Shown here: one piece after another, positions 45,401 through 60,665 of the stretch | Position numbering within the stretch: the stretch's first letter is position 1 | Layout: every line of letters starts with the position of its first letter | Assembly: GCA_032718475.1 (NCBI GenBank) | Contig: JAUCBJ010008890.1 | Coordinates: 124,001 to 188,000, forward strand | DNA: 64,000 bases | Source of the DNA: Nemertoderma westbladi | Taxonomy: Eukaryota > Xenacoelomorpha > Nemertodermatida > Nemertodermatidae | Direction of reading: 5' to 3' | The notes under the pieces: model-generated | What the model was told of the DNA's origin: nothing | What the model saw: the letters and a program-made list of their open reading frames with translations, nothing else | The model's database searches: none | Program-made: the position numbers and the translations under genes

Positions 45401-48400
45401 AACTTGGTTTATTTATAAAATATCCTATCCCACACTGAACACTGAACTTGGTTTATTTATAAAATATCCTATCCCACACTGAACACTGTACTTGGTTTAT
45501 TTATAAAATATCCTATCCCACACTGAACTTGGTTTATTTATAAAATATCCTATCCCACACTGAACACTGAACTTGGTTTATTTATAAAATATCCTATCCC
45601 ACACTGAACTTGGTTTATTTATAAAATATCCTATCCCACACTGAACTTGGTTTATTTATAAAATATCCTATCCCACACTGAACTTGGTTTATTTATAAAA
45701 TATCCTATCCCACACTGAACTTGGTTTATTTATAAAATATCCTATCCCACACTGAACTTGGTTTATTTATAAAATATCCTATCCCACACTGAACTTGGTT
45801 TATTTATAAAATATCCTATCCCACACTGAACTTGGTTTATTTATAAAATATCATATCCCACACTGAACTTGGTTTATATATAAAATATCATATCCCACAC
45901 TGAACTTGGTTTATTTATAAAATATCATATCCCACACTGAACTTGGTTTATTTATAAAATATCCTATCCCCCACTGAACTTGGTTTATTTATAAAATATC
46001 CTATCCCACACTGAACTTGGTTTATTTATAAAATATCCTATCCCACACTGAACTTGGTTTATTTATAAAATATCATATCCCACACTGAACTTGGTTTATT
46101 TATAAAATATCCTATCCCACACTGAACTTGGTTTATTTATAAAATATCCTATCCCACACTGAACTTGGTTTATTTATAAAATATCCTATCCCACACTGAA
46201 CTTGGTTTATTTATAAAATATCCTATCCTACACTGAACTTGGTTTATTTATAAAATATCCTATCCCACACTGAACACTGAACTTGGTTTATTTATAAAAT
46301 ATCCTATCCCACACTGAACACTGAACTTGGTTTATTTATAAAATATCCTATCCCACACTGAACACTGAACTTGGTTTATTTATAAAATATCCTATCCCAC
46401 ACTGAACACTGAACTTGGTTTATTTATAAAATATCCTATCCCACACTGAACACTGAACTTGGTTTATTTATAAAATATCCTATCCCACACTGAACTTGGT
46501 TTATTTATAAAATATCCTATCCCACACTGAACTTGGTTTATTTATAAAATATCCTATCCCACACTGAACACTGAACTTGGTTTATTTATAAAATATCCTA
46601 TCCCACACTGAACTTGGTTTATTTATAAAATATCATATCCCACACTGAATTTGGTTTATTTATAAAATATCCTATCCCACACTGAACTTGGTTTATTTAT
46701 AAAATATCATATCCCACACTGAACTTGGTTTATATATAAAATATCCTATCCCACACTGAACTTGGTTTATTTATAAAATATCATATCCCACACTGAACTT
46801 GGTTTATTTATAAAATATCCTATCCCACACTGAACTTGGTTTATTTATAAAATATCCTATCCCACACTGAACTTGGTTTATTTGTAAAATATCCTATCCC
46901 ACACTGAACTTGGTTTATTTATAAAATATCCTATCCCACACTGAACTTGGTTTATTTATAAAATATCCTATCCCACTCTGAACTTGGTTTATTTATAAAA
47001 TATCCTATCCCACAGTGAACTTGGTTTATTTATAAAATATCCTATCCCACACTGAACTTGGTTTATTTTTAAAATATCCTATCCCGCACTGAACACTGAA
47101 CGTGGTTTATTTATAAAATATCCTATCCCACACTGAACTTGGTTTATTTATAAAATATCCTATCCCGCACTGAACACTGAACGTGGTTTATTTATAAAAT
47201 ATCCTATCCCACACTGAACTTGGTTTATTTATAAAATATCCTATCCCACACTGAACTTGGTTTATTTATAAAATATCCTATCCCACAGTGAACTTGATTT
47301 ATTTATAAAATATCCTATCCCACACTGAACTTGATTTATTTATAAAATATCCTATCCCACACTGAACTTGGTTTATTTAAAAAATATCCTATCCCACACT
47401 GAACTTGGTTTATTTATAAAATATCCTATCCCACACTGAACTTGGTTTATTTATAAAATATCCTATCCCACACTGAACTTGGTTTATTTATAAAATATCC
47501 TATCCCACACTGAACTTGGTTTATTTATAAAATATCCTATCCCACACTGAACTTGATTTATTTATAAAATATCCTATCCCACACTGAACTTGGTTTATTT
47601 AAAAAATATCCTATCCCACACTGAACTTGGTTTATTTATAAAATATCCTATCCCACACTGAACTTGGTTTATTTATAAAATATCCTATCCCACACTGAAC
47701 TTGGTTTATTTATAAAATATCCTATCCCACACTGAACTTGGTTTATTTATAAAATATCCTATCCCACACTGAACTTGGTTTATTTATAAAATATCCTATC
47801 CCACACTGAACTTGGTTTTTTTATAAAATATCCTATCCCACACTGAACACTGAACTTGGTTTATTTATAAAATATCCTATCCCGCACTGAACACTGAACG
47901 TTGTTTATTTATAAAATATCCTATCCCACACTGAACTTGGTTTATTTATAAAATATCCTATCCCACACTGAACTTGGTTTATTTATAAAATATCCTATCC
48001 CACACTGAACTTGGTTTATTTATAAAATATCCTATCCCACACTGAACTTGGTTTATTTATAAAATATCCTATCCCACACTGAACTTGGTTTATTTATAAA
48101 ATATCCTATCCCACAGTGAACTTGGTTTATTTATAAAATATCCTATCCCACACTGAACACTGAACTTGGTTTATTTATAAAATATCCTATCCCACAGTGA
48201 ACTTGGTTTATTTATAAAATATCCTATCCCACACTGAACACTGAACTTGGTTTATTTATAAAATATCCTATCCCACACTGAACTTGGTTTATATATAAAA
48301 TATCCTATCCCACACTGAACTTAGTTTATTTATAAAATATCCTATCCCACACTGAACTTGGTTTATTTATAAAATATCCTATCCCACACTGAACGTGGTT

Positions 48401-51400
48401 TATTTATAAAATATCCTATCCCACACTGAACTTGGTTTATTTATAAAATATCCTATCCCACACTGAACTTGGTTTATTTATAAAATATCCTATCCCACAC
48501 TGAACTTGGTTTATTTATAAAACATCCTATCCCACACTGAACTTGGTTTATTTATAAAATATCCTATCCCACACTGAACTTGGTTTATTTATAAAATATC
48601 CTATCCCACACTGAACACTGAACTTGGTTTATTTATAAAATATCCTATCCCACACTGAACTTGGTTTATTTATAAAACATCCTATCCCACACTGAACTTG
48701 GTTTATTTATAAAATATCCTATCCCACACTGAACACTGAACTTGGTTTATTTATAAAATATCCTATCCCACACTGAACACTGTACTTGGTTTATTTATAA
48801 AATATCCTATCCCACACTGAACTTGGTTTATTTATAAAATATCCTATCCCACACTGAACTTGGTTTATTTATAAAATATCCTATCCCACACTGAACTTGG
48901 TTTATTTATAAAACATCCTATCCCACACTGAACTTGGTTTATTTATAAAATATCCTATCCCACACTGAACACTGAACTTGGTTTATTTATAAAATATCCT
49001 ATCCCACACTGAACACTGTACTTGGTTTATTTATAAAATATCCTATCCCACACTGAACTTGGTTTATTTATAAAATATCCTATCCCACACTGAACACTGA
49101 ACTTGGTTTATTTATAAAATATCCTATCCCACACTGAACACTAAACTTGGTTTATTTATAAAATATCCTATCCCACACTGAACTTGGTTTATTTATAAAA
49201 TATCCTATCCCACACTGAACACTGAACTTGGTTTATTTATAAAATATCCTAACCCACACTGAACACTGAACTTGGTTTATTTATAAAATATCCTATCCCA
49301 CACTGAACACTGAACTTGGTTTATTTATAAAATATCCTATCCCACACTGAACACTGAACTTGGTTTATTTATAAAATATCCTATCCCACACTGAACTTGG
49401 TTTATTTATAAAATATCCTATCCCACACTGAACTTGGTTTATTTATAAAATATCCTATCCCACACTGAACTTGGTTTATTTATAAAATATCCTATCCCAC
49501 ACTGAACTTGGTTTATTTATAAAATATCCTATCCCACACTGAACACTGAACTTGGTTTATTTATAAAATATCCTATCCCACACTGAACTTGGTTTATTTA
49601 TAAAATATCCTATCCCACACTGAACACTGAACTTGGTTTATTTATAAAATATCCTATCCCACACTGAACACTGAACACTGAACTTGGTTTATTTATAAAA
49701 TATCCTATCCCACACTGAACACTGAACTTGGATTTATTTATAAAATATCCTATCCCACACTGAACACTGAACTTGGTTTATTTATAAAATATCCTATCCC
49801 ACACTGAACTTGGTTTATTTATAAAATATCCTATCCCACACTGAACTTGGTTTATTTATAAAATATCCTATCCCACACTGAACTTGGTTTATTTATAAAA
49901 TATCCTATCCCACACTGAACTTGGTTTATTTATAAAATATCCTATCCCACACTGAACTTGGTTTATTTATAAAATATCCTATCCCACACTGAACTTGGTT
50001 TATTTATAAAACATCCTAACCCACACTGAACTTGGTTTATTTATAAAATATCCTATCCCACACTGAACTTGGTTTATTTATAAAATATCCTATCCCACAC
50101 TGAACACTTAACTTGGTTTATTTATAAAATATCCTATCCCACACTGAAATTGGTTTATTTATAAAACATCCTATCCCACACTGAACTTGGTTTATTTATA
50201 AAATATCCTATCCCACACTGAACTTGGTTTATTTATAAAATATCCTATCCCACACTGAACTTGGTTTATTTATAAAACATCCTATCCCACACTGAACTTG
50301 GTTTATTTATAAAATATCCTATCCCACACTGAACTTGGTTTATTTATAAAACATCCTATCCCACACTGAACTTGGTTTATTTATAAAATATCCTATCCCA
50401 CACTGAACACTGAACTTGGTTTATTTATAAAATATCCTATCCCACACTGAACTTGGTTTATTTATAAAATATCCTATCCCACACTGAACACTGAACTTGG
50501 TTTATTTATAAAATATCCTATCCCACACTGAACTTGGTTTATTTATAACACATCCTATCCCACACTGAACATGGTTTATTTATAAAATATCCTATCCCAC
50601 ACTGAACTTGGTTTATTTATAAAATATCCTATCCCACACTGAACTTGGTTTATTTATAAAACATCCTATCCCACACTGAACTTGGTTTATTTATAAAATA
50701 TCCTATCCCACACTGAACTTGGTTTATTTATAAAACATCCTATCCCACACTGAACTTGGTTTATTTATAAAATATCCTATCCCACACTGAACACTGAACT
50801 TGGTTTATTTATAAAATATCCTATCCCACACTGAACTTGGTTTATTTATAAAATATCCTATCCAACACTGAACACTGAACTTGGTTTATTTATAAAATAT
50901 CCTATCCCACACTGAACTTGGTTTATTTATAAAATATCCTATCCCACACTGAACTTGGTTTATTTATAAAATATCCTATCCCACACTGAACACTGAACTT
51001 GGTTTATTTATAAAATATCCTATCCCACACTGAACTTGGTTTATTTATAAAACATCCTATCCCACACTGAACTTGGTTTATTTATAAAATATCCTATCCC
51101 ACACTGAACTTGGTTTATTTATAAAATATCCTATCCCACACTGAACTTGGTTTATTTATAAAATATCCTATCCCAAACTGAACACTGAACTTGGTTTATT
51201 TATAAAATATCCTATCCCACACTGAACTTGGTTTATTTATAAAACATCCTATCCCGCACTGAACACTGAACTTGGTTTATTTATAAAACATCCTATCCCA
51301 CACTGAACTTGGTTTATTTATAAAATATCCTATCCCACACTGAACTTGGTTTATTTATAAAATATCCTATCCCACACTGAACTTGGTTTATTTATAAAAT

Positions 51401-54400
51401 ATCCTATCCCAAACTGAACACTGAACTTGGTTTATTTATAAAATATCCTATCCCACACTGAACTTGGTTTATTTATAAAACATCCTATCCCGCACTGAAC
51501 ACTGAACTTGGTTTATTTATAAAATATCCTATCCCACACTGAACACTGAACTTGGTTTATTTATAAAATATCCTATCCCACACTGAACACTGAACTTGGT
51601 TTATTTATAAAATATCCTATCCCACACTGAACACTGTACTTGGTTTATTTATAAAATATCCTATCCCACACTGAACTTGGTTTATTTATAAAATATCCTA
51701 TCCCACACTGAACTTGGTTTATTTATAAAATATCCTATCCCACACTGAACTTGGTTTATTTATAAAACATCCTATCCCACACTGAACTTGGTTTATTTAT
51801 AAAATATCCTATCCCACACTGAACACTGAACTTGGTTTATTTATAAAATATCCTATCCCACACTGAACACTGTACTTGGTTTATTTATAAAATATCCTAT
51901 CCCACACTGAACTTGGTTTATTTATAAAATATCCTATCCCACACTGAACACTGAACTTGGTTTATTTATAAAATATCCTATCCCACACTGAACACTGAAC
52001 TTGGTTTATTTATAAAATATCCTATCCCACACTGAACTTGGTTTATTTATAAAATATCCTATCCCACACTGAACTTGGTTTATTTATAAAATATCCTATC
52101 CCACACTGAACTTGGTTTATTTATAAAATATCCTATCCCACACTGAACTTGGTTTATTTATAAAATATCCTATCCCACACTGAACTTGGTTTATTTATAA
52201 AATATCCTATCCCACACTGAACTTGGTTTATTTATAAAATATCCTATCCCACACTGAACTTGGTTTATTTATAAAATATCATATCCCACACTGAACTTGG
52301 TTTATATATAAAATATCATATCCCACACTGAACTTGGTTTATTTATAAAATATCATATCCCACACTGAACTTGGTTTATTTATAAAATATCCTATCCCCC
52401 ACTGAACTTGGTTTATTTATAAAATATCCTATCCCACACTGAACTTGGTTTATTTATAAAATATCCTATCCCACACTGAACTTGGTTTATTTATAAAATA
52501 TCATATCCCACACTGAACTTGGTTTATTTATAAAATATCCTATCCCACACTGAACTTGGTTTATTTATAAAATATCCTATCCCACACTGAACTTGGTTTA
52601 TTTATAAAATATCCTATCCCACACTGAACTTGGTTTATTTATAAAATATCCTATCCTACACTGAACTTGGTTTATTTATAAAATATCCTATCCCACACTG
52701 AACACTGAACTTGGTTTATTTATAAAATATCCTATCCCACACTGAACACTGAACTTGGTTTATTTATAAAATATCCTATCCCACACTGAACACTGAACTT
52801 GGTTTATTTATAAAATATCCTATCCCACACTGAACACTGAACTTGGTTTATTTATAAAATATCCTATCCCACACTGAACACTGAACTTGGTTTATTTATA
52901 AAATATCCTATCCCACACTGAACTTGGTTTATTTATAAAATATCCTATCCCACACTGAACTTGGTTTATTTATAAAATATCCTATCCCACACTGAACACT
53001 GAACTTGGTTTATTTATAAAATATCCTATCCCACACTGAACTTGGTTTATTTATAAAATATCATATCCCACACTGAATTTGGTTTATTTATAAAATATCC
53101 TATCCCACACTGAACTTGGTTTATTTATAAAATATCATATCCCACACTGAACTTGGTTTATATATAAAATATCCTATCCCACACTGAACTTGGTTTATTT
53201 ATAAAATATCATATCCCACACTGAACTTGGTTTATTTATAAAATATCCTATCCCACACTGAACTTGGTTTATTTATAAAATATCCTATCCCACACTGAAC
53301 TTGGTTTATTTGTAAAATATCCTATCCCACACTGAACTTGGTTTATTTATAAAATATCCTATCCCACACTGAACTTGGTTTATTTATAAAATATCCTATC
53401 CCACTCTGAACTTGGTTTATTTATAAAATATCCTATCCCACAGTGAACTTGGTTTATTTATAAAATATCCTATCCCACACTGAACTTGGTTTATTTTTAA
53501 AATATCCTATCCCGCACTGAACACTGAACGTGGTTTATTTATAAAATATCCTATCCCACACTGAACTTGGTTTATTTATAAAATATCCTATCCCGCACTG
53601 AACACTGAACGTGGTTTATTTATAAAATATCCTATCCCACACTGAACTTGGTTTATTTATAAAATATCCTATCCCACACTGAACTTGGTTTATTTATAAA
53701 ATATCCTATCCCACAGTGAACTTGATTTATTTATAAAATATCCTATCCCACACTGAACTTGATTTATTTATAAAATATCCTATCCCACACTGAACTTGGT
53801 TTATTTAAAAAATATCCTATCCCACACTGAACTTGGTTTATTTTTAAAATATCCTATCCCACACTGAACTTGGTTTATTTATAAAATATCCTATCCCACA
53901 CTGAACTTGGTTTATTTATAAAATATCCTATCCCACACTGAACTTGGTTTATTTATAAAATATCCTATCCCACACTGAACTTGGTTTATTTATAAAATAT
54001 CCTATCCCACACTGAACTTGGTTTTTTTATAAAATATCCTATCCCACACTGAACACTGAACTTGGTTTATTTATAAAATATCCTATCCCGCACTGAACAC
54101 TGAACGTTGTTTATTTATAAAATATCCTATCCCACACTGAACTTGGTTTATTTATAAAATATCCTATCCCACACTGAACTTGGTTTATTTATAAAATATC
54201 CTATCCCACACTGAACTTGGTTTATTTATAAAATATCCTATCCCACACTGAACTTGGTTTATTTATAAAATATCCTATCCCACACTGAACTTGGTTTATT
54301 TATAAAATATCCTATCCCACAGTGAACTTGGTTTATTTATAAAATATCCTATCCCACACTGAACACTGAACTTGGTTTATTTATAAAATATCCTATCCCA

Positions 54401-57400
54401 CAGTGAACTTGGTTTATTTATAAAATATCCTATCCCACACTGAACACTGAACTTGGTTTATTTATAAAATATCCTATCCCACACTGAACTTGGTTTATAT
54501 ATAAAATATCCTATCCCACACTGAACTTAGTTTATTTATAAAATATCCTATCCCACACTGAACTTGGTTTATTTATAAAATATCCTATCCCACACTGAAC
54601 GTGGTTTATTTATAAAATATCCTATCCCACACTGAACTTGGTTTATTTATAAAATATCCTATCCCACACTGAACTTGGTTTATTTATAAAATATCCTATC
54701 CCACACTGAACTTGGTTTATTTATAAAACATCCTATCCCACACTGAACTTGGTTTATTTATAAAATATCCTATCCCACACTGAACTTGGTTTATTTATAA
54801 AATATCCTATCCCACACTGAACACTGAACTTGGTTTATTTATAAAATATCCTATCCCACACTGAACTTGGTTTATTTATAAAACATCCTATCCCACACTG
54901 AACTTGGTTTATTTATAAAATATCCTATCCCACACTGAACACTGAACTTGGTTTATTTATAAAATATCCTATCCCACACTGAACACTGTACTTGGTTTAT
55001 TTATAAAATATCCTATCCCACACTGAACTTGGTTTATTTATAAAATATCCTATCCCACACTGAACTTGGTTTATTTATAAAATATCCTATCCCACACTGA
55101 ACTTGGTTTATTTATAAAACATCCTATCCCACACTGAACTTGGTTTATTTATAAAATATCCTATCCCACACTGAACACTGTACTTGGTTTATTTATAAAA
55201 TATCCTATCCCACACTGAACTTGGTTTATTTATAAAATATCCTATCCCACACTGAACACTGAACTTGGTTTATTTATAAAATATCCTATCCCACACTGAA
55301 CACTAAACTTGGTTTATTTATAAAATATCCTATCCCACACTGAACTTGGTTTATTTATAAAATATCCTATCCCACACTGAACACTGAACTTGGTTTATTT
55401 ATAAAATATCCTAACCCACACTGAACACTGAACTTGGTTTATTTATAAAATATCCTATCCCACACTGAACACTGAACTTGGTTTATTTATAAAATATCCT
55501 ATCCCACACTGAACACTGAACTTGGTTTATTTATAAAATATCCTATCCCACACTGAACTTGGTTTATTTATAAAATATCCTATCCCACACTGAACTTGGT
55601 TTATTTATAAAATATCCTATCCCACACTGAACTTGGTTTATTTATAAAATATCCTATCCCACACTGAACTTGGTTTATTTATAAAATATCCTATCCCACA
55701 CTGAACACTGAACTTGGTTTATTTATAAAATATCCTATCCCACACTGAACTTGGTTTATTTATAAAATATCCTATCCCACACTGAACACTGAACTTGGTT
55801 TATTTATAAAATATCCTATCCCACACTGAACACTGAACTTGGTTTATTTATAAAATATCCTATCCCACACTGAACACTGAACTTGGATTTATTTATAAAA
55901 TATCCTATCCCACACTGAACACTGAACTTGGTTTATTTATAAAATATCCTATCCCACACTGAACTTGGTTTATTTATAAAATATCCTATCCCACACTGAA
56001 CTTGGTTTATTTATAAAATATCCTATCCCACACTGAACTTGGTTTATTTATAAAATATCCTATCCCACACTGAACTTGGTTTATTTATAAAATATCCTAT
56101 CCCACACTGAACTTGGTTTATTTATAAAATATCCTATCCCACACTGAACTTGGTTTATTTATAAAACATCCTAACCCACACTGAACTTGGTTTATTTATA
56201 AAATATCCTATCCCACACTGAACTTGGTTTATTTATAAAATATCCTATCCCACACTGAACACTTAACTTGGTTTATTTATAAAATATCCTATCCCACACT
56301 GAACTTGGTTTATTTATAAAACATCCTATCCCACACTGAACTTGGTTTATTTATAAAATATCCTATCCCACACTGAACTTGGTTTATTTATAAAATATCC
56401 TATCCCACACTGAACTTGGTTTATTTATAAAACATCCTATCCCACACTGAACTTGGTTTATTTATAAAATATCCTATCCCACACTGAACTTGGTTTATTT
56501 ATAAAACATCCTATCCCACACTGAACTTGGTTTATTTATAAAATATCCTATCCCACACTGAACACTGAACTTGGTTTATTTATAAAATATCCTATCCCAC
56601 ACTGAACTTGGTTTATTTATAAAATATCCTATCCCACACTGAACACTGAACTTGGTTTATTTATAAAATATCCTATCCCACACTGAACTTGGTTTATTTA
56701 TAACACATCCTATCCCACACTGAACTTGGTTTATTTATAAAATATCCTATCCCACACTGAACTTGGTTTATTTATAAAATATCCTATCCCACACTGAACT
56801 TGGTTTATTTATAAAACATCCTATCCCACACTGAACTTGGTTTATTTATAAAATATCCTATCCCACACTGAACTTGGTTTATTTATAAAACATCCTATCC
56901 CACACTGAACTTGGTTTATTTATAAAATATCCTATCCCACACTGAACACTGAACTTGGTTTATTTATAAAATATCCTATCCCACACTGAACTTGGTTTAT
57001 TTATAAAATATCCTATCCAACACTGAACACTGAACTTGGTTTATTTATAAAATATCCTATCCCACACTGAACTTGGTTTATTTATAAAATATCCTATCCC
57101 ACACTGAACTTGGTTTATTTATAAAATATCCTATCCCACACTGAACACTGAACTTGGTTTATTTATAAAATATCCTACCCCACACTGAACTTGGTTTATT
57201 TATAAAACATCCTATCCCACACTGAACTTGGTTTATTTATAAAATATCCTATCCCACACTGAACTTGGTTTATTTATAAAATATCCTATCCCACACTGAA
57301 CTTGGTTTATTTATAAAATATCCTATCCCAAACTGAACACTGAACTTGGTTTATTTATAAAATATCCTATCCCACACTGAACTTGGTTTATTTATAAAAC

Positions 57401-59938
57401 ATCCTATCCCGCACTGAACACTGAACTTGGTTTATTTATAAAACATCCTATCCCACACTGAACTTGGTTTATTTATAAAATATCCTATCCCACACTGAAC
57501 TTGGTTTATTTATAAAATATCCTATCCCACACTGAACTTGGTTTATTTATAAAATATCCTATCCCAAACTGAACACTGAACTTGGTTTATTTATAAAATA
57601 TCCTATCCCACACTGAACTTGGTTTATTTATAAAACATCCTATCCCGCACTGAACACTGAACTTGGTTTATTTATAAAATATCCTATCCCACACTGAACA
57701 CTGAACTTGGTTTATTTATAAAATATCCTATCCCACACTGAACACTGAACTTGGTTTATTTATAAAATATCCTATCCCACACTGAACACTGTACTTGGTT
57801 TATTTATAAAATATCCTATCCCACACTGAACTTGGTTTATTTATAAAATATCCTATCCCACACTGAACTTGGTTTATTTATAAAATATCCTATCCCACAC
57901 TGAACTTGGTTTATTTATAAAACATCCTATCCCACACTGAACTTGGTTTATTTATAAAATATCCTATCCCACACTGAACACTGAACTTGGTTTATTTATA
58001 AAATATCCTATCCCACACTGAACACTGTACTTGGTTTATTTATAAAATATCCTATCCCACACTGAACTTGGTTTATTTATAAAATATCCTATCCCACACT
58101 GAACTTGGTTTATTTATAAAATATCCTATCCCACACTGAACACTGAACTTGGTTTATTTATAAAATATCCTATCCCACACTGAACTTGGTTTATTTATAA
58201 AATATCCTATCCCACACTGAACTTGGTTTATTTATAAAATATCCTATCCCACACTGAACTTGGTTTATTTATAAAATATCCTATCCCACACTGAACTTGG
58301 TTTATTTATAAAATATCCTATCCCACACTGAACTTGGTTTATTTATAAAATATCCTATCCCACACTGAACTTGGTTTATTTATAAAATATCCTATCCCAC
58401 ACTGAACTTGGTTTATTTATAAAATATCATATCCCACACTGAACTTGGTTTATATATAAAATATCATATCCCACACTGAACTTGGTTTATTTATAAAATA
58501 TCATATCCCACACTGAACTTGGTTTATTTATAAAATATCCTATCCCACACTGAACTTGGTTTATTTATAAAATATCCTATCCCACACTGAACGTGGTTTA
58601 TTTATAAAATATCCTATCCCACACTGAACTTGGTTTATTTATAAAATATCCTATCCCACACTGAACTTGGTTTATTTATAAAATATCCTATCCCACACTG
58701 AACTTGGTTTATTTATAAAATATCCTATCCCACACTGAACTTGGTTTATTTATAAAATATCCTATCCCACACTGAACGTGGTTTATTTATAAAATATCCT
58801 ATCCCACACTGAACTTGGTTTATTTATAAAATATCATATCCCACACTGAGCTTGGTTTATATATAAAATATCATATCCCACACTGAACTTGGTTTATTTA
58901 TAAAATATCATATCCCACACTGAACTTGGTTTATTTATAAAATATCCTATCCCACACTGAACTTGGTTTATTTATAAAATATCCTATCCCACACTGAACT
59001 TGGTTTATTTATAAAATATCCTATCCCACACTGAACTTGGTTTATTTATAAAATATCCTATCCCACACTGAACTTGGTTTATTTATAAAATATCCTATCC
59101 CACACTGAACTTGGTTTATTTATAAAATATCCTATCCTACACTGAACTTGGTTTATTTATAAAATATCCTATCCCACACTGAACTTGGTTTATTTATAAA
59201 ATATCCTATCCCACACTGAACACTGAACTTGGTTTATTTATAAAATATCCTATCCCACACTGAACACTGAACTTGGTTTATTTATAAAATATCCTATCCC
59301 ACACTGAACACTGAACTTGGTTTATTTATAAAATATCCTATCCCACACTGAACTTGGTTTATTTATAAAATATCCTATCCCACACTGAACACTGTACTTG
59401 GTTTATTTATAAAATATCATATCCCACACTGAACTTGGTTTATATATAAAATATCCTATCCCACACTGAACTTGGTTTATTTATAAAATATCCTATCCCA
59501 CACTGAACTTGGTTTATTTATAAAATATCCTATCCCACACTGAACTTGGTTTATTTATAAAATATCCTATCCCACACTGAACTTGGTTTATTTATAAAAT
59601 ATCATATCCCACACTGAACTTGGTTTATTTATAAAATATCCTATCCCACACTGAACTTGGTTTATTTATAAAATATCCTATCCCACACTGAACTTGGTTT
59701 ATTTATAAAATATCCTATCCCACACTGAACTTGGTTTATTTATAAAATATCCTATCCCACACTGAACTTGGTTTATTTATAAAATATCCTATCCCACACT
59801 GAACTTGGTTTATTTATAAAATATCCTATCCTACACTGAACTTGGTTTATTTATAAAATATCCTATCCCACACTGAACTTGGTTTATTTATAAAATATCC
59901 TATCCCACACTGAACACTAAATTTGGTTTATTTATAAC
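36431..59938. repeat. 23.5-kb satellite array, 37/44-bp monomer, higher-order organised
   Basis: The monomer is 37 bp (example 59641-59677; core TTTATTTATAAAATATCC then TATCCCACACTGAAC). A 44-bp form repeats ACTGAAC once more; rare 51-bp forms (about 43279 and 49668) have it three times. Roughly 600 monomers run head to tail without interruption. Marker variants recur at fixed distances. TATCCTACAC occurs at 37405, 40063, 46225, 52653 and 59134, with steps of 2,658, 6,162, 6,428 and 6,481. CCCACTCTG occurs at 38152, 40810, 46972 and 53400. CTTGGATTT occurs at about 43343, 49727 and 55882. A 2,658-bp tandem duplication (about 36.76-42.0 kb) is therefore followed by three ~6.15-6.48-kb higher-order copies. 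All frames are closed by stops. A centromeric or heterochromatic role is possible but not shown. Confidence 0.97.
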
Positions 59939-60057
59939 TTCAAAGAAAATAATATATTATTACAATCTTTATTTAGAATTTATCTTATTGAGCTGCGTCG
60001 ATTGATATAACTTTCATTGACGGACGAGCTATAGCTTCGGAGGAGTTCATCTGGCTG

Positions 60058-60150
60058 ATATACATACATACATACATACATACATACATACATACATACA
60101 TACATACATACATACATACATACATACATACATACATACATACATACATA
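60058..60150. repeat. (CATA)n microsatellite
   Basis: About 23 uninterrupted CATA units end in GATAGATAAATA. The tract begins about 120 bp beyond the last satellite monomer. Confidence 0.95.
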
Positions 60151-60550
60151 GATAGATAAATAGTGAATACTTTTACAGTAACGGTCTTCTAATAAGCTTC
60201 AGTGGAACTAAGCGAGTAGAATTAATATATTTTAAAATTAATTAATGTTGGTGAAACACATCATCATCAACTGCAGCTTGACAATCCAAACTAAATTTGT
60301 GAGCATCTACAGTGGTATCTACAGTATTAATAGATACTATAAATACTAATGTAGAAGCCAGACGCGCGAAGCGTTATGGCTGTGTTTATGCCGTAATAAT
60401 TGGCTTTTAATGGTTTGTAGGCAGACCCAAGTGTAAAGCAAAGCAAGAAACCCGTTACAATATAATGTATAATCTATGAGAGATAGAAATAAAATAAAAT
60501 ATTGAGGGTCTTTAGCTGGTTATATTATATTAAATAAAGATACAATAGTA
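60151..60550. other. Non-coding sequence
   Basis: No gene or element end is evident before the Penelope-like motif. Confidence 0.35.
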
Positions 60551-60665
60551 AACGTTTTCGACCTACCGGTCTGCATCAGACTATGTACTGGCAACTAACA
60601 GGAAAAGGTGGGGGTCTATATACTGTAATAGTATATCTTAAGTAAAGCTTCTCATTGGGTCATGT
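60545..60665 (-). mobile_element. Penelope-like element terminal scrap with degenerate hammerhead-like core
   Basis: The minus strand reads CTGATG, C, AGACC-GGTA-GGTC, then GAAAAC (60551-60580). This resembles the CTGATGA-stem II-GAAA core of hammerhead motifs known from Penelope-like element repeats, with C in place of the last invariant A. The adjoining GGGGTCTATATACTG block (about 60610-60625) fits such repeats. No RT is near. Confidence 0.3.

Noticed and set aside
36431-59938. CRISPR array
   Set aside because: Units are contiguous with no unique spacers, and the context is eukaryotic; this is a satellite.
36431-59938. Telomeric repeat
   Set aside because: The monomer is 37/44 bp and has no TTAGGG-like unit; unique sequence and genes lie on both sides.
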